In this document: positions 25,569 through 33,173 of the stretch, piece by piece | How positions within the stretch are numbered: the stretch's first letter is position 1 | Layout of the letters: each line of letters opens with the position of its first letter | Origin: Curtobacterium flaccumfaciens pv. betae | Lineage (GTDB): Bacteria; Actinomycetota; Actinomycetes; Actinomycetales; Microbacteriaceae | Assembly: GCF_026241855.1 (NCBI RefSeq) | Contig: NZ_JAPJDC010000001.1 | Span: forward strand, 2,480,001 to 2,544,000 | Length of the DNA: 64,000 nucleotides | Direction of reading: 5' to 3' | Notes under the pieces: model-generated | The model's database searches: none | Told to the model about the DNA's origin: nothing | What the model saw: only the letters and a program-made list of their open reading frames with translations | Made by a program: the position numbers and the translations under genes

Positions 25569-27056
25569 ATGAACCAACCCGACGCCTCAAAGCCGACTGC
25601 GGAACGACTTCCGGCTGCAATCTACGCCCGGATCAGCCGCGACAAGGCGGGGGCAGGGCTCGGTGTCGACCGCCAGGAGGCTGACTGCCGCGCTCTCGCA
25701 CACCGCCTCGGCTGGGACGTGGTGGCGGTCTTCGTGGACAACGACATCAGCGCCTACGACCGCCGGAAGGTGCGCCCGCAGTACCGGGCGATGCTGGAAG
25801 CCGTGCGGACCGGACAGGTCCGCGGCATCGTCGCCTGGCACCCGGACCGTCTGCACCGTCGGGCGGCAGAACTCGAGGAGTTCATCACCGTGGCCGAGGC
25901 ACACAACCTCCAGATCCAGACCGCACAGGCGGGCTCGTACGACCTCGCGACCCCCGCCGGCCGAATGGTCGCGCGCATGCTCGGCGCGGCGGCGCAGCAC
26001 GAGGTGGACCACAGTCGTGAGCGCGTGCAGCGAGCGAAGATGCAGGCCGCAGCGGATGGCAAGTACCGGGGCGGCATCCGGCCGTTCGGGTTCGAGAAGG
26101 ACGGCGTGACCGTCCGCGAATCTGAAGCAAAGGTCATCCGCGAGTCGGCCAAGGCGGTCCTCGCAGGGCGCACTCTCGCCGCCCTGACGCGCGAGCTGAA
26201 CGAGCGGGGCGTGCCGACCACCGGCCGTTCCGCGGAGTGGAAGTACGGCGCTCTGCGAGACATGCTGATCCGGCCGCGGAACGCGGGCCTTCTCGCGCGC
26301 GGCCTGCCGGGCAAGACCGGTCAGTCGTACGCCTACGAGGAGATCGGCCCCGCTTCGTGGGAAGCAATCATTCCGGAGGACGAGTGGCGCGCCCTTGTAT
26401 CGCTCCTGACCGACCCAGCTCGCAGGATCAACACCAGCACCGAGAAGAAGTGGCTCGGGTCCGGCATTTACCGCTGCGGCGTCCCCGTGGTGGGCGAGGA
26501 CGGCGCCGAGCACGCGTGCGGCGGCGTCCTTCGTGCGACGCCTCACGGTGGCACGGCCGTTCGCAAGTACGAGCGCCGGTACCTCTACCGCTGCTCGTCG
26601 TCGGCGCACCTGACAATCGGACAGAAGCAGACCGATGAGCACATCCGTAACGTGGTGGCTGAACTCGTGCGCGACCCTCGGATCGTCGCAGCGATGAGCC
26701 CCGGGAACGCACACCTCGCGGCCGACCGCGAGCGCCGAGTCGCACTAAGCGCGCGCCTCGAAGCGTTCGAGACGGACTACGCCCTCGGGAACATCACCGG
26801 AGCTCAGCTGCGGAAGTTCACCGAGCGCGTCGAGGCCGAGCTCGCCGACGTAGACACCCGGCTCGCGCAGGGCATAAGCCGGTCCGCGTCGTCTCCCGTA
26901 CTTCGGGCTACGGATCCCGGCGAGGCGTTCCTGGAAGCGCCGCTCGATGTGCAGCGCGCGGTGCTCTCGACGGTGCTCCGCGTCGAGGTTCTGCCCGCCA
27001 CGAATCGCGGTTCGGCGTGGGACGCCGAGCGGCTTCGGATAACGCAGATCGAATGA
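25569..27056 (+). CDS. int: Large serine recombinase (integrase)
   Basis: A 495-residue site-specific recombinase that joins attP and attB without host factors. The resolvase domain (about residues 15-165) has the nucleophile Ser23 in YARISRDKAG, with Arg residues in the expected VAWHPDRLHRR region. The recombinase domain follows (YRGGIRPFGFEKDG). A zinc-ribbon region has the Cys motifs YRCG, HACGG and YRCSS. A coiled coil comes next (RLEAFETDYALGNITGAQLR) and directs synapsis. ATG at 25569 lies 20 nt from the core and 6 nt after TAAAAT, so the mRNA is probably leaderless and its promoter overlaps the attachment site. Confidence 0.96.
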   Translation: MNQPDASKPTAERLPAAIYARISRDKAGAGLGVDRQEADCRALAHRLGWDVVAVFVDNDISAYDRRKVRPQYRAMLEAVRTGQVRGIVAWHPDRLHRRAAELEEFITVAEAHNLQIQTAQAGSYDLATPAGRMVARMLGAAAQHEVDHSRERVQRAKMQAAADGKYRGGIRPFGFEKDGVTVRESEAKVIRESAKAVLAGRTLAALTRELNERGVPTTGRSAEWKYGALRDMLIRPRNAGLLARGLPGKTGQSYAYEEIGPASWEAIIPEDEWRALVSLLTDPARRINTSTEKKWLGSGIYRCGVPVVGEDGAEHACGGVLRATPHGGTAVRKYERRYLYRCSSSAHLTIGQKQTDEHIRNVVAELVRDPRIVAAMSPGNAHLAADRERRVALSARLEAFETDYALGNITGAQLRKFTERVEAELADVDTRLAQGISRSASSPVLRATDPGEAFLEAPLDVQRAVLSTVLRVEVLPATNRGSAWDAERLRITQIE

Positions 27057-27060
27057 AGTG

Positions 27061-27099
27061 GTGCAGGATCCAGCCAGCCCGCTGGCCGAACCCTGCACC
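27061..27099. terminator. Hairpin between converging element genes
   Basis: GTGCAGG...CCTGCAC encloses an inner GCCAG...CTGGC stem. It separates the integrase stop from the stop of the minus-strand gene and can terminate both. Confidence 0.6.
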
Positions 27100-27110
27100 G
27101 CGACGTCGAT

Positions 27111-27992
27111 CTAGAACTTGCCGTCCACGAACTTCTTGAAGGCCTTCACGAGGTCTTCAGTCGATTCGATGGCCTGCTTCGTGATCCGGATGTTCGTACG
27201 CCTACCCGGGCCGAACCCCTTCTGCTTCTTGAGCACGTCCTTCGGAGTCGGAACTTCCTTGCCGTTCAGGACCACCATCGTTCCGAGCTGCGCGTACGAG
27301 AGGATGGTCGTGCTCCAAAAACGCCTGGCGCTCATCAGAATCCTGGGCCGGGCCCAGCCAACAGGCACAAGGAGCAGGGGCTCGCCGTCCACGACCGGCA
27401 GTTCCACTTCCGCAGTCGTCCAAGCCTTGCTCGACGGGTCCCATACCTGTCGCTCAAAGGTCTTGACGCCGTCACCACCGGTCCTGAACTGCGGGTAACG
27501 GACGATCATGTCGGCCGTGAACGCGGCCAGAGGACCAAAAATGATCCGCGTGGTCAAATCGGAGGTGATGTCGTTGTCGACGCCTTCGACAAAGAGCGGG
27601 ATGTCCTCGACCTGCTTCATGACGCCGACCCTGATCAGCGCCCGAACATCTCCGATGAGGGCGTTCCAGATGTCCGTTCCGACCTTGAGGGCACCGCCGT
27701 GTCCACGGAACCCAGCAGCGGCCATGCCCAGCCGCGTTTCGCGGGGTTCGGAGAACTTCTGAAGCAGCGCCTCACCCTCCTTGAGCGCCGAGGGCGTCCA
27801 CAGGATGATCCGACTGGTGACGGCATCGAAGAACGTGTCCAGGCACGACACAGCGTCCGGCGCGAAGGGTGACGGCAACGCCATCAGCCTGATGGCGTGG
27901 GGGTCCACGTACAAGCGGTTGTCGTCGTCCAAGTCGACGTCGACGAAGGGCAGGGATCCAGTGATCCCGTAGAAGTCGCTGATGCGCCTCAT
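27111..27992 (-). CDS. Uncharacterised cargo protein (293 aa)
   Basis: I cannot name the family. The 293-residue protein is soluble with no membrane segment. Motifs that look conserved are the N-terminal SDFYGITG, DDDNRLYVDPHAIRL, EPRETRLGMAAAGFRGHG near residue 85 and DITSDLTTRIIFGPLAAFT near residue 150. I recall similar LFVDP / RETxLG / SDLTTxIIxGPL patterns in proteins near restriction or defence genes, but this is memory, not a search. The C-terminus is basic (KKQKGFGPGRRTNIRITK), suggesting nucleic acid contact. ATG at 27992 has AGGAGG upstream. The DUF5343-like gene lies 169 bp upstream on the same strand. Confidence 0.75.
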   Translation of the reverse strand: MRRISDFYGITGSLPFVDVDLDDDNRLYVDPHAIRLMALPSPFAPDAVSCLDTFFDAVTSRIILWTPSALKEGEALLQKFSEPRETRLGMAAAGFRGHGGALKVGTDIWNALIGDVRALIRVGVMKQVEDIPLFVEGVDNDITSDLTTRIIFGPLAAFTADMIVRYPQFRTGGDGVKTFERQVWDPSSKAWTTAEVELPVVDGEPLLLVPVGWARPRILMSARRFWSTTILSYAQLGTMVVLNGKEVPTPKDVLKKQKGFGPGRRTNIRITKQAIESTEDLVKAFKKFVDGKF

Positions 27993-28110
27993 GTGGTGTC
28001 TCCTCCTCAGGAGTAAGCGCCCGAGGAGAAGCCGGATGTGGCACATCCTGGAAACTTCGGTAAGCTGATGGGGACCTAGACAGTCGCCACCGAGCCCCTC
28101 GGGCCGGTTC

Positions 28111-28146
28111 TCTGGCTTGGTACCGCGGGAACGGTGCCGGGCCAGA
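28111..28146. other. Hairpin between the two cargo genes
   Basis: TCTGGC (28111-28116) pairs with GCCAGA (28141-28146), with a second inner stem GGTACCG/CGGTGCC. It follows the stop of the DUF5343-like gene in the minus direction and could reduce read-through into the downstream cargo gene. Confidence 0.45.
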
Positions 28147-28161
28147 AGTCTTTAGTTGGAG

Positions 28162-28944
28162 CTACCTGCCCCGGGACGATCCCGGGCGATTGGCGCGGTA
28201 GCTTGTGATGCGATCGATGAGGTCCATCACAAAGTCGCGGTCGGATTTCGAGAGCGCGAACAGGTCGACATCGAGCGTGATGTCGACCGACCCGCCCGAG
28301 TCGAGTTGCAGTGAGTGCTGCGCCGCGGACGAGTTGGGCACCCTCGGCACCTGCACCTCTGACGACCAACGGCCCGACCGATTGACTGTGGTCTTCCCGA
28401 CTGAACGTGAGGCGCCTTCGGTGGCGACGGCTGCTGCCCGACTGACGGCCGATTTGCTAGCGGACCGTGCAGCGCTGTTTGCCGCGGCGATCGCCGCCCG
28501 CACAGCGGCTGAGTCGTCCCCAGACGTCATGTCAGCAGCTCTCATCAGCCCTTGGAACATGGACACCATTCGCGAGCGCTGACCGGGAGGTTGGAAGAGC
28601 GCGAAGGCTTGTTCCAGCGCATTCGTTGACGCGACGGTCGGGTCAAGGTCCTCGAAGATCGGCTTGTAGGCGCGCCGGATCAGCTTCTCGAGCGCCCTAG
28701 GCAAGTCGCCGGGAGGTGCAGAGATTAACCCCTCGAAGGTCGGGGTTACGAACCCATCGTCCGTGAGGAGGTCAAGCAGACGAAGCGCCTGCGCGGTGCG
28801 CGGGACCAAGCTCTCGCGGATCCCTAGCTTCTCCAGCGCCTCATTGTCGAAGTAGCGCAGTGTCGGATCCTTCCGCCTGGCCATGATCACGTCGAGCACG
28901 CTCGATGCCGGCGCGTACGGTGCTGTACCAAACCGTTCGATCAC
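28162..28944 (-). CDS. DUF5343-like protein
   Basis: A 260-residue protein. Residues 1-120 resemble DUF5343 proteins: YAPASSVLDVIMARRK, a winged-helix-like region ending LLTDDGFVTPTFEGL, then RRAYKPIFEDLD. A Ser/Ala-rich helical linker follows (residues 130-185), and the C-terminus (SLQLDSGGSVDITLDVDLFA) may form a small beta domain. DUF5343 genes are often found in accessory islands; function is not known. The GTG at 28944 follows a perfect AAAGGAGGT, the strongest ribosome binding site in the window, so high expression is possible. It is the first gene of the minus-strand cassette. Confidence 0.7.
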   Translation of the reverse strand: MIERFGTAPYAPASSVLDVIMARRKDPTLRYFDNEALEKLGIRESLVPRTAQALRLLDLLTDDGFVTPTFEGLISAPPGDLPRALEKLIRRAYKPIFEDLDPTVASTNALEQAFALFQPPGQRSRMVSMFQGLMRAADMTSGDDSAAVRAAIAAANSAARSASKSAVSRAAAVATEGASRSVGKTTVNRSGRWSSEVQVPRVPNSSAAQHSLQLDSGGSVDITLDVDLFALSKSDRDFVMDLIDRITSYRANRPGSSRGR

Positions 28945-28957
28945 GTCGGACCTCCTT

Positions 28958-29020
28958 TCGTTACACTCAGACTAGCGTAACGTCGTTACATGTACCGCCG
29001 CCGTTACCAACTCGTTACAT
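28958..29020. promoter_or_regulatory. Cluster of five CGTTAC motifs upstream of the cargo cassette
   Basis: CGTTAC occurs at about 28959, 28984, 29002 and 29013 and, inverted, at 28976. Two copies form the dyad GTAAC-GTC-GTTAC (28977-28989). A TAGTCT -10-like box for the minus strand lies at 28974-28969. The array looks like a multi-site operator. Positions 29173-29457 show no gene. Confidence 0.5.
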
Positions 29021-29055
29021 AGTGGTCACATTGGACGTTTCAAGTTGCAGCTGAC

Positions 29056-29172
29056 AACTGGAAATTTGCCGTTTGCAGGGCGAAACGGGGCGTTCGCAAG
29101 TCGTCTGCCGCGAGCGCTCTCAAGACCGCTGAGAGCGCCGCGTAGCGCCCTGCAAATGGGAAACTTCCGGTT
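29056..29172. repeat. Long imperfect inverted repeat with nested hairpin
   Basis: A 27-nt arm at 29056-29082 is matched by its near reverse complement at 29146-29172 (22 of 27 positions by eye, including a run TTTGCAGGGCG). A perfect 8-bp stem GCGCTCTC/GAGAGCGC (29114-29121, 29131-29138) sits in the middle. It lies in the non-coding region between divergent operons. It may be a single-strand origin, transfer origin or structured RNA; the sequence does not decide. Confidence 0.6.
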
Positions 29173-29457
29173 GGCTTCGCTCCCAAATCCGATAAACTGG
29201 AACAAGCGAGCCAGCAGCCCCACAGGGGCGCGCTCGTAGAAGAGGCAAGCCATGTGAGCCCTCCCGCGGATCGAACCACGGGCCGGCGACTGGGCGTCGC
29301 TGACTTCGAGATCCCTTCCCCTCACGCAGTTCAGCGCCATCGCTGTACCTGTCGCCGGGCGGGGTGGTTCGCCTGTCGGGGCCAACACGACAGGGCCTGG
29401 ATTGTCCAGGGCAACGGGTACACACCCGGGGACTTCGTTCACGCGAAGGAAACCACC

Positions 29458-29739
29458 GTGGCCAACGTCACAACTCCCAGCCAGCCAGTCCCGCTGCTCG
29501 CCGCCGCGGGCCACTTTCAGGTCAGCGTTCAGACCGTCAAGAACTGGATCACGAAGCTCTACGTCCGCGGCTACGTCGATGCCGAGGGCACCGTCCTGGT
29601 CGACCTGCACGAGATAGAACAGGCCCTGCTCACCAACCCCCGGATGCGGGACGGCCGACGGTCCCGCTTTGGCGGCGCTCCGCTGGTGCCGCTGCCCGTC
29701 AAAGTCGAGGCGATCATCGAGGACGGTGACGCCAAGTGA
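29458..29739 (+). CDS. Small HTH DNA-binding protein (excisionase/MerR-like)
   Basis: A 93-residue protein with an HTH in VPLLAAAGHFQVSVQTVKNW and a wing-like segment YVRGYVDAEGTVLVDLHEIE. This pattern fits MerR-like or excisionase-like proteins in integrative elements. It could be the recombination directionality factor or the element's regulator; context alone supports this. The GTG at 29458 has GAAGGA 7 nt upstream; an earlier in-frame ATG lacks such a site. Its stop overlaps the next start (GTGA), beginning a chain of four coupled genes. Confidence 0.75.
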   Translation: MANVTTPSQPVPLLAAAGHFQVSVQTVKNWITKLYVRGYVDAEGTVLVDLHEIEQALLTNPRMRDGRRSRFGGAPLVPLPVKVEAIIEDGDAK

Positions 29740-29894
29740 TCGACCGTATCGCCGCGAGAGAGGCCAAGCGGCGAGACGGTGAGGTCCAGCGGGACGTCGG
29801 CTGTATCCCCCCGCTTTCCGATGCTCAGGTGGCCCGTGTCGCCGCCTTGCTGAGCACAGCGCCGCTCGCGAGCACTTCGGAGGTCCCCCGATGA
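29736..29894 (+). CDS. Small coupled ORF (52 aa)
   Basis: The GTG at 29736 overlaps the upstream stop by 4 nt, and its own stop (29892-29894) overlaps the next ATG by 3 nt. The product begins with a basic helix (IAAREAKRRDGEVQ) and contains LSDAQVARVAALLS, a phrase I associate with small ORFs beside replication genes in actinobacterial elements. Function is unknown. Tight coupling on both sides is the main evidence that it is translated. Confidence 0.65.
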   Translation: MIDRIAAREAKRRDGEVQRDVGCIPPLSDAQVARVAALLSTAPLASTSEVPR

Positions 29895-30163
29895 GCAGCT
29901 ATCGGTGGCAGCCTGAACACGCTGCGAAGCACCGGAGCAAGACGCCACGGAAGTGCGACTGGTGTGGCCGGGACTACTACCCGCTCCGCAACAACCCTCG
30001 CCCGAGGTACTGCGGCGTCCCCTGCTCCGCCGCTGCACGACGTGCAGGCATTGAAACTCGGTCCGTGCACACCGAGCTGCCTATCGACCCCGCGCGCGCT
30101 GCTGCCGTCGCCCGGGAGATGCGCGAAGCCCTCGCTCGACTCCGGAAGGCGACCGAATCATGA
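29891..30163 (+). CDS. Small zinc-finger-like protein (90 aa)
   Basis: A 90-residue basic protein with a CxxC...CxxxC zinc-binding pattern: KCDWCGRDYYPL and RYCGVPCSAAARR. The C-terminal third is an amphipathic helix (AAAVAREMREALARLRK). Such proteins are common in actinophages and integrative plasmids, probably contacting DNA or replication proteins. Start and stop both overlap neighbouring genes, so it is translated as part of the replication-like operon. Confidence 0.7.
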   Translation: MSSYRWQPEHAAKHRSKTPRKCDWCGRDYYPLRNNPRPRYCGVPCSAAARRAGIETRSVHTELPIDPARAAAVAREMREALARLRKATES

Positions 30164-31494
30164 GGCCGGAGGCCGAACGCCCGACAGTCCTCCTCCTCCA
30201 TGCGAGCGGTAACCAGTTCACGATTCGTCCGGATGAGTGGGGTGGATGGCGCTGGGCGAAGCTCGTGGACAGGAACGACAGCAGAGAGGCACGCGAGGCG
30301 TTCGAGGCGGGACCGCTTCATGTTGTTTCCCCGGGCGATCCGCCGGGGCAAGCTCGAGCGGTGTCCGGAGCCGAGGCACGACGACTCCGAGCCGAGATCA
30401 CGGGCGCGTACGAGAATCGGCGCCGGATCTTCGACCCAACCGATGAGCCCGCCACGAGGCCGTACATCCCGGGACTTTGGAATCACGGTCGAATCCCGGC
30501 GCTGTCCGGCCCCAAAGGTGTCGGTAAGACGACGCTCGTGTGCCAGCTAGCGGCAGCGCTGGTCCTCCCGCAGCGCCGCTTCCTCGGCCAGTTCGACCCC
30601 GCCGAGCTCACAGAGGAAGAACGCGAGCGGGACGTGTGGCTCATCAACTCGGAAACGAACCCAGGAGCCGTGCACGAAGAGCTGCTGCGTTCGGGCCTCG
30701 AGTTCGACTATCGCGAGGCTGTGCCGTGCTACCACGATCCCGACGACGACCATTGGCAAGAGCACGGCGTGCTCGTCGTGGAGCACCTTCTGAGAACGGG
30801 AGGAGCGAGGGCATTCGACCTCACCGACGACGCCGTGCGACAGCGTTGGGAGAACGACCTCATCGGGCTGACTGAGAGACGGGTGCCACCGCTTACGGTG
30901 ATTGCCGACGGCGTGACTGCAATGCTCGGGTCGAACACATCTGGCTACGGCGCGTGGACGTCGGGATTCCGTCGGCTACTGCAGGAGGCAGGCATCCCGA
31001 ACGGGCTTGGCGTCTTGCACTCCCCCATGTCCGCCGTGGGTCCGGGCCGTGCCCCGACGCCCATGAACGGTATCGAGTCGATGGGTGAGTGGGACGGGCT
31101 GTGGTACTTCGCCGCCGGCGCATTCCCGGTGCACCCTTGGACCAGCCGCGAACTCTTCACCGCTCCGCGGATGGGCGACCCCGTCGTCCTCTCGCACAAG
31201 GTGTCGATGGACGACGATCGGATGCTCCGGCTGCTCCCTCGCGCGACCAAGCCCGCGCAAGACCCAGGCACGAGCACGGTGCCTGGGTCCGACCAAGACG
31301 AGGCCGGAGAACGGGACGTACTCGATCGCCTTCGAGGGGCAGGAAGATCCGGGCTGTCGGGAACCGACCTGACGGGTAGTGGACGCGAGGGCAAGTCACG
31401 CCGAGAGGCGCGAGACCGCCTCGTTGAGTCCGGTCTGATCGTGTCTGTTCCTGACGGTCGCGGCACACGCTGGCTGCTGTCCGAGTTCCGCTGA
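30160..31494 (+). CDS. RecA-fold ATPase, RepA/primase-helicase-like, with C-terminal winged helix
   Basis: A 444-residue protein. The N-terminal 110 residues are of unknown fold. The central ATPase has Walker A LSGPKGVGKTTLV (about 117-127) and a likely Walker B PLTVIADGV, in the style of plasmid RepA helicases and AAA_25 phage ATPases. The C-terminus (GLSGTDLTGSGREGKSRREA to the end) is a winged-helix-like DNA-binding region. It likely initiates or drives replication of the excised element. ATG at 30160 overlaps the upstream stop (ATGA). A large iteron-like array begins 11 nt after its stop. Confidence 0.75.
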   Translation: MRPEAERPTVLLLHASGNQFTIRPDEWGGWRWAKLVDRNDSREAREAFEAGPLHVVSPGDPPGQARAVSGAEARRLRAEITGAYENRRRIFDPTDEPATRPYIPGLWNHGRIPALSGPKGVGKTTLVCQLAAALVLPQRRFLGQFDPAELTEEERERDVWLINSETNPGAVHEELLRSGLEFDYREAVPCYHDPDDDHWQEHGVLVVEHLLRTGGARAFDLTDDAVRQRWENDLIGLTERRVPPLTVIADGVTAMLGSNTSGYGAWTSGFRRLLQEAGIPNGLGVLHSPMSAVGPGRAPTPMNGIESMGEWDGLWYFAAGAFPVHPWTSRELFTAPRMGDPVVLSHKVSMDDDRMLRLLPRATKPAQDPGTSTVPGSDQDEAGERDVLDRLRGAGRSGLSGTDLTGSGREGKSRREARDRLVESGLIVSVPDGRGTRWLLSEFR

Positions 31495-31504
31495 CCGCCG
31501 AGAG

Positions 31505-31651
31505 TGTCCCGTGTCCCGTGTCCTAGAGGGTGAGTGTCCTTGGACACTCATCCCTCTAGGGACACCGGACACGGGACATTCTCGGAGCGGCGGACAGGGC
31601 GGCCAGTGAGACGGCCGTGTCCCGTGTCCGAGCGCGTGGACACGGGACACG
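31505..31651. repeat. Iteron-like array with two large hairpins, candidate replication origin
   Basis: The 12-mer TGTCCCGTGTCC occurs at 31505-31516, 31512-31523 (overlapping by 5) and 31618-31629; its complement occurs at 31567-31578 and 31638-31649. A hairpin centred at 31540 pairs 31522-31539 with 31542-31560 (one unpaired base) and extends outward into the 12-mers. A second hairpin pairs 31616-31629 with 31638-31651 perfectly around an 8-nt loop. Placement just after the RepA-like gene suits an origin; a terminator role for part of it is also possible. Confidence 0.65.
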
Positions 31652-31659
31652 GTGCATCA

Positions 31660-31779
31660 CTACATACCGAGGTCTTCCAGGAACTTCGCCACTGCCGCGT
31701 CCGCCGCCTCGTCGTCGGTCACGTCCGACCCGGCGATGGGAGTTGGTTCCTGCCGATCCTCGGATGCTCGTCCGTTCAA
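31660..31779 (-). CDS. Tiny coupled ORF after the nuclease gene (39 aa)
   Basis: A TTG at 31779 overlaps the nuclease stop by 3-4 nt, with GAAGGG about 10 nt upstream. The product is acidic (DVTDDEAADAAVAKFLEDLGM) and contains a short amphipathic helix. A GTG at 31803 would also open the frame. It could be a small partner or antitoxin-like protein of the nuclease. Evidence is limited to coupling and protein-like composition. Confidence 0.4.
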   Translation of the reverse strand: MNGRASEDRQEPTPIAGSDVTDDEAADAAVAKFLEDLGM

Positions 31780-33038
31780 GAGCCCGAACCCTTCGCGGGC
31801 CACTCCCAGCGCTCTCGACCCGCCATGAGACTCGCACGAACGTCGTCAGCGCTGACCGCGCCCTCCTCCACGTCCCGCCAGGCGCGGAACAAGTCACGAG
31901 TGTCGATGAAGCAGCCGCCGGCACTTGCGAGGACCGCTAGGTCCCCGGCACTTGTAAGTGCGACCGGACGTGTCGATGGATCCTGTTCACGGTAGGAGTT
32001 CACGATGTGCCATAGGCCATCGGGGTCGCGGCCAGTTTCCTTGTAGAAGACGAGTAGCGGCCTACTCGTGATCTGCGCGACATCGTTCGCCTTCGCGCCC
32101 TTCGAGTAACCCTTCACCTCGACCAAGCAAGTCCAGTCGGGTTCCGACTCCCGCGCAACGCTCACTCGAAGATCTTCAAGCTTCGCACCGTTTTGCGTCG
32201 TGTGATGCTCGTCCATTTCTTGCACGCCGAACCCGAAGCATTCGAGCACGGCAGAAACCGCATCTTCCAGCGGCTTGCTTTGCTCGGTCAGCAACCTGCC
32301 GAACCCGGCCTGTGCATCGACGCTCGCCTCATGCACGGCGCCACGCGCGCTGTTTTCCTCTCGATCGAGTTCGGCAAGCGCTCGCTGCCGCTGTTCCTCG
32401 ACACTCGCAAGCGCGGCCGTTGCTGATCGAACCGAGGGAGTGGCCCACTCGTCTGCGAGACGCCAATCCGGAGCCTCGGGGAAGCGAACTTGGTCCGTCT
32501 CATGTAGGGCTCGAAGCACAAAGGCAAGCCACTCGACGTGTCCAGTCGTCTCGCTTGGGAGCGCCCATACCCGCTGACTTCCGTAGTCAAGTAGGGCTGC
32601 CCATGGCAGCTGCTCCTCGCCCGCTACCACCAGGGGCGTCCATCCGGTCGGAAGCCTCATCAACCCGACTCTCCCTCGCGGGCCCGGGTCCTGACTCACG
32701 ATCGTTCGCTCGAGTAGCCGCCGCTCTTCCCCATCAAGCGAGATTGGTGTGTACACGTGCCGCGCACTGAGCACCTCGCCGCGTGTTGGTTCGACCTCGG
32801 TGCCGCCCCATTCCCACGACGGAAGCACCCGTGCTCCAAAGGTGAGCGCGTGCATTCCCCCACCAACGTATGGAGTGTCGTCAAAGGAGACGATCAAGTC
32901 CCAGTCCGAGTCATGAATGTCGGTGATATCGAAAACGTCATCGACGAAATCGTATGTGCCCGCAAGGAGCCGGAGGGGCTCCCTCAAATGCTCAGGTACG
33001 TTTTCAAACAGGATGCGTGGGTGGGGCGCTTCGGACAT
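31776..33038 (-). CDS. PD-(D/E)XK-type nuclease with coiled coil, candidate defence protein
   Basis: A 420-residue three-part protein. Residues 1-190 form an unidentified alpha/beta domain (DSDWDLIVSFDDTPYVGGG, VWALPSETTGHVEWLAFVL), perhaps a sensor. Residues 210-250 are a charged coiled coil (EEQRQRALAELDREENSA). The C-terminal domain looks like a restriction-endonuclease-like fold: LEDAVSAVLECFGF, KLEDLRV (Asp near 289) and CLVEVKGYSKG (Glu-x-Lys near 307). ATG at 33038 sits 6 nt after TATTGT, so it is probably leaderless; GTG at 33059 is the alternative. A membrane role is unlikely. Defence function is inferred from domain type and location in an element. Confidence 0.7.
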   Translation of the reverse strand: MSEAPHPRILFENVPEHLREPLRLLAGTYDFVDDVFDITDIHDSDWDLIVSFDDTPYVGGGMHALTFGARVLPSWEWGGTEVEPTRGEVLSARHVYTPISLDGEERRLLERTIVSQDPGPRGRVGLMRLPTGWTPLVVAGEEQLPWAALLDYGSQRVWALPSETTGHVEWLAFVLRALHETDQVRFPEAPDWRLADEWATPSVRSATAALASVEEQRQRALAELDREENSARGAVHEASVDAQAGFGRLLTEQSKPLEDAVSAVLECFGFGVQEMDEHHTTQNGAKLEDLRVSVARESEPDWTCLVEVKGYSKGAKANDVAQITSRPLLVFYKETGRDPDGLWHIVNSYREQDPSTRPVALTSAGDLAVLASAGGCFIDTRDLFRAWRDVEEGAVSADDVRASLMAGRERWEWPAKGSGS

Positions 33039-33173
33039 ATGAGCACAATAGATTCCCACACCGCACGTTCGACGCGTACACGCCGAGGCGTCCAGAGCGC
33101 CCGGTCCGTGGCCTGCAGTCGCACCAGCGGAGGAGTCCGCCTGAACCGGACGCCCTGGACGCCCTACGTGCAG

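Noticed and set aside
29264..29291. tRNA T-arm-like sequence (CCGTG-GTTCGATC-CGCGG on the minus strand)
   Set aside because: No pairing 5' acceptor, D-arm or 7-nt anticodon loop could be found at the right distances. It may be an old tRNA or att-site remnant, but it is not a tRNA gene.
29026..29610. Minus-strand frame across the foldback and the HTH gene
   Set aside because: It crosses the inverted repeat and opposes the coupled plus-strand operon; composition is not protein-like.
31505..31651. CRISPR array
   Set aside because: Repeats are 12-mers in both orientations without uniform spacers and no cas genes are present. An origin-type array fits better. No CRISPR was seen anywhere in the window.
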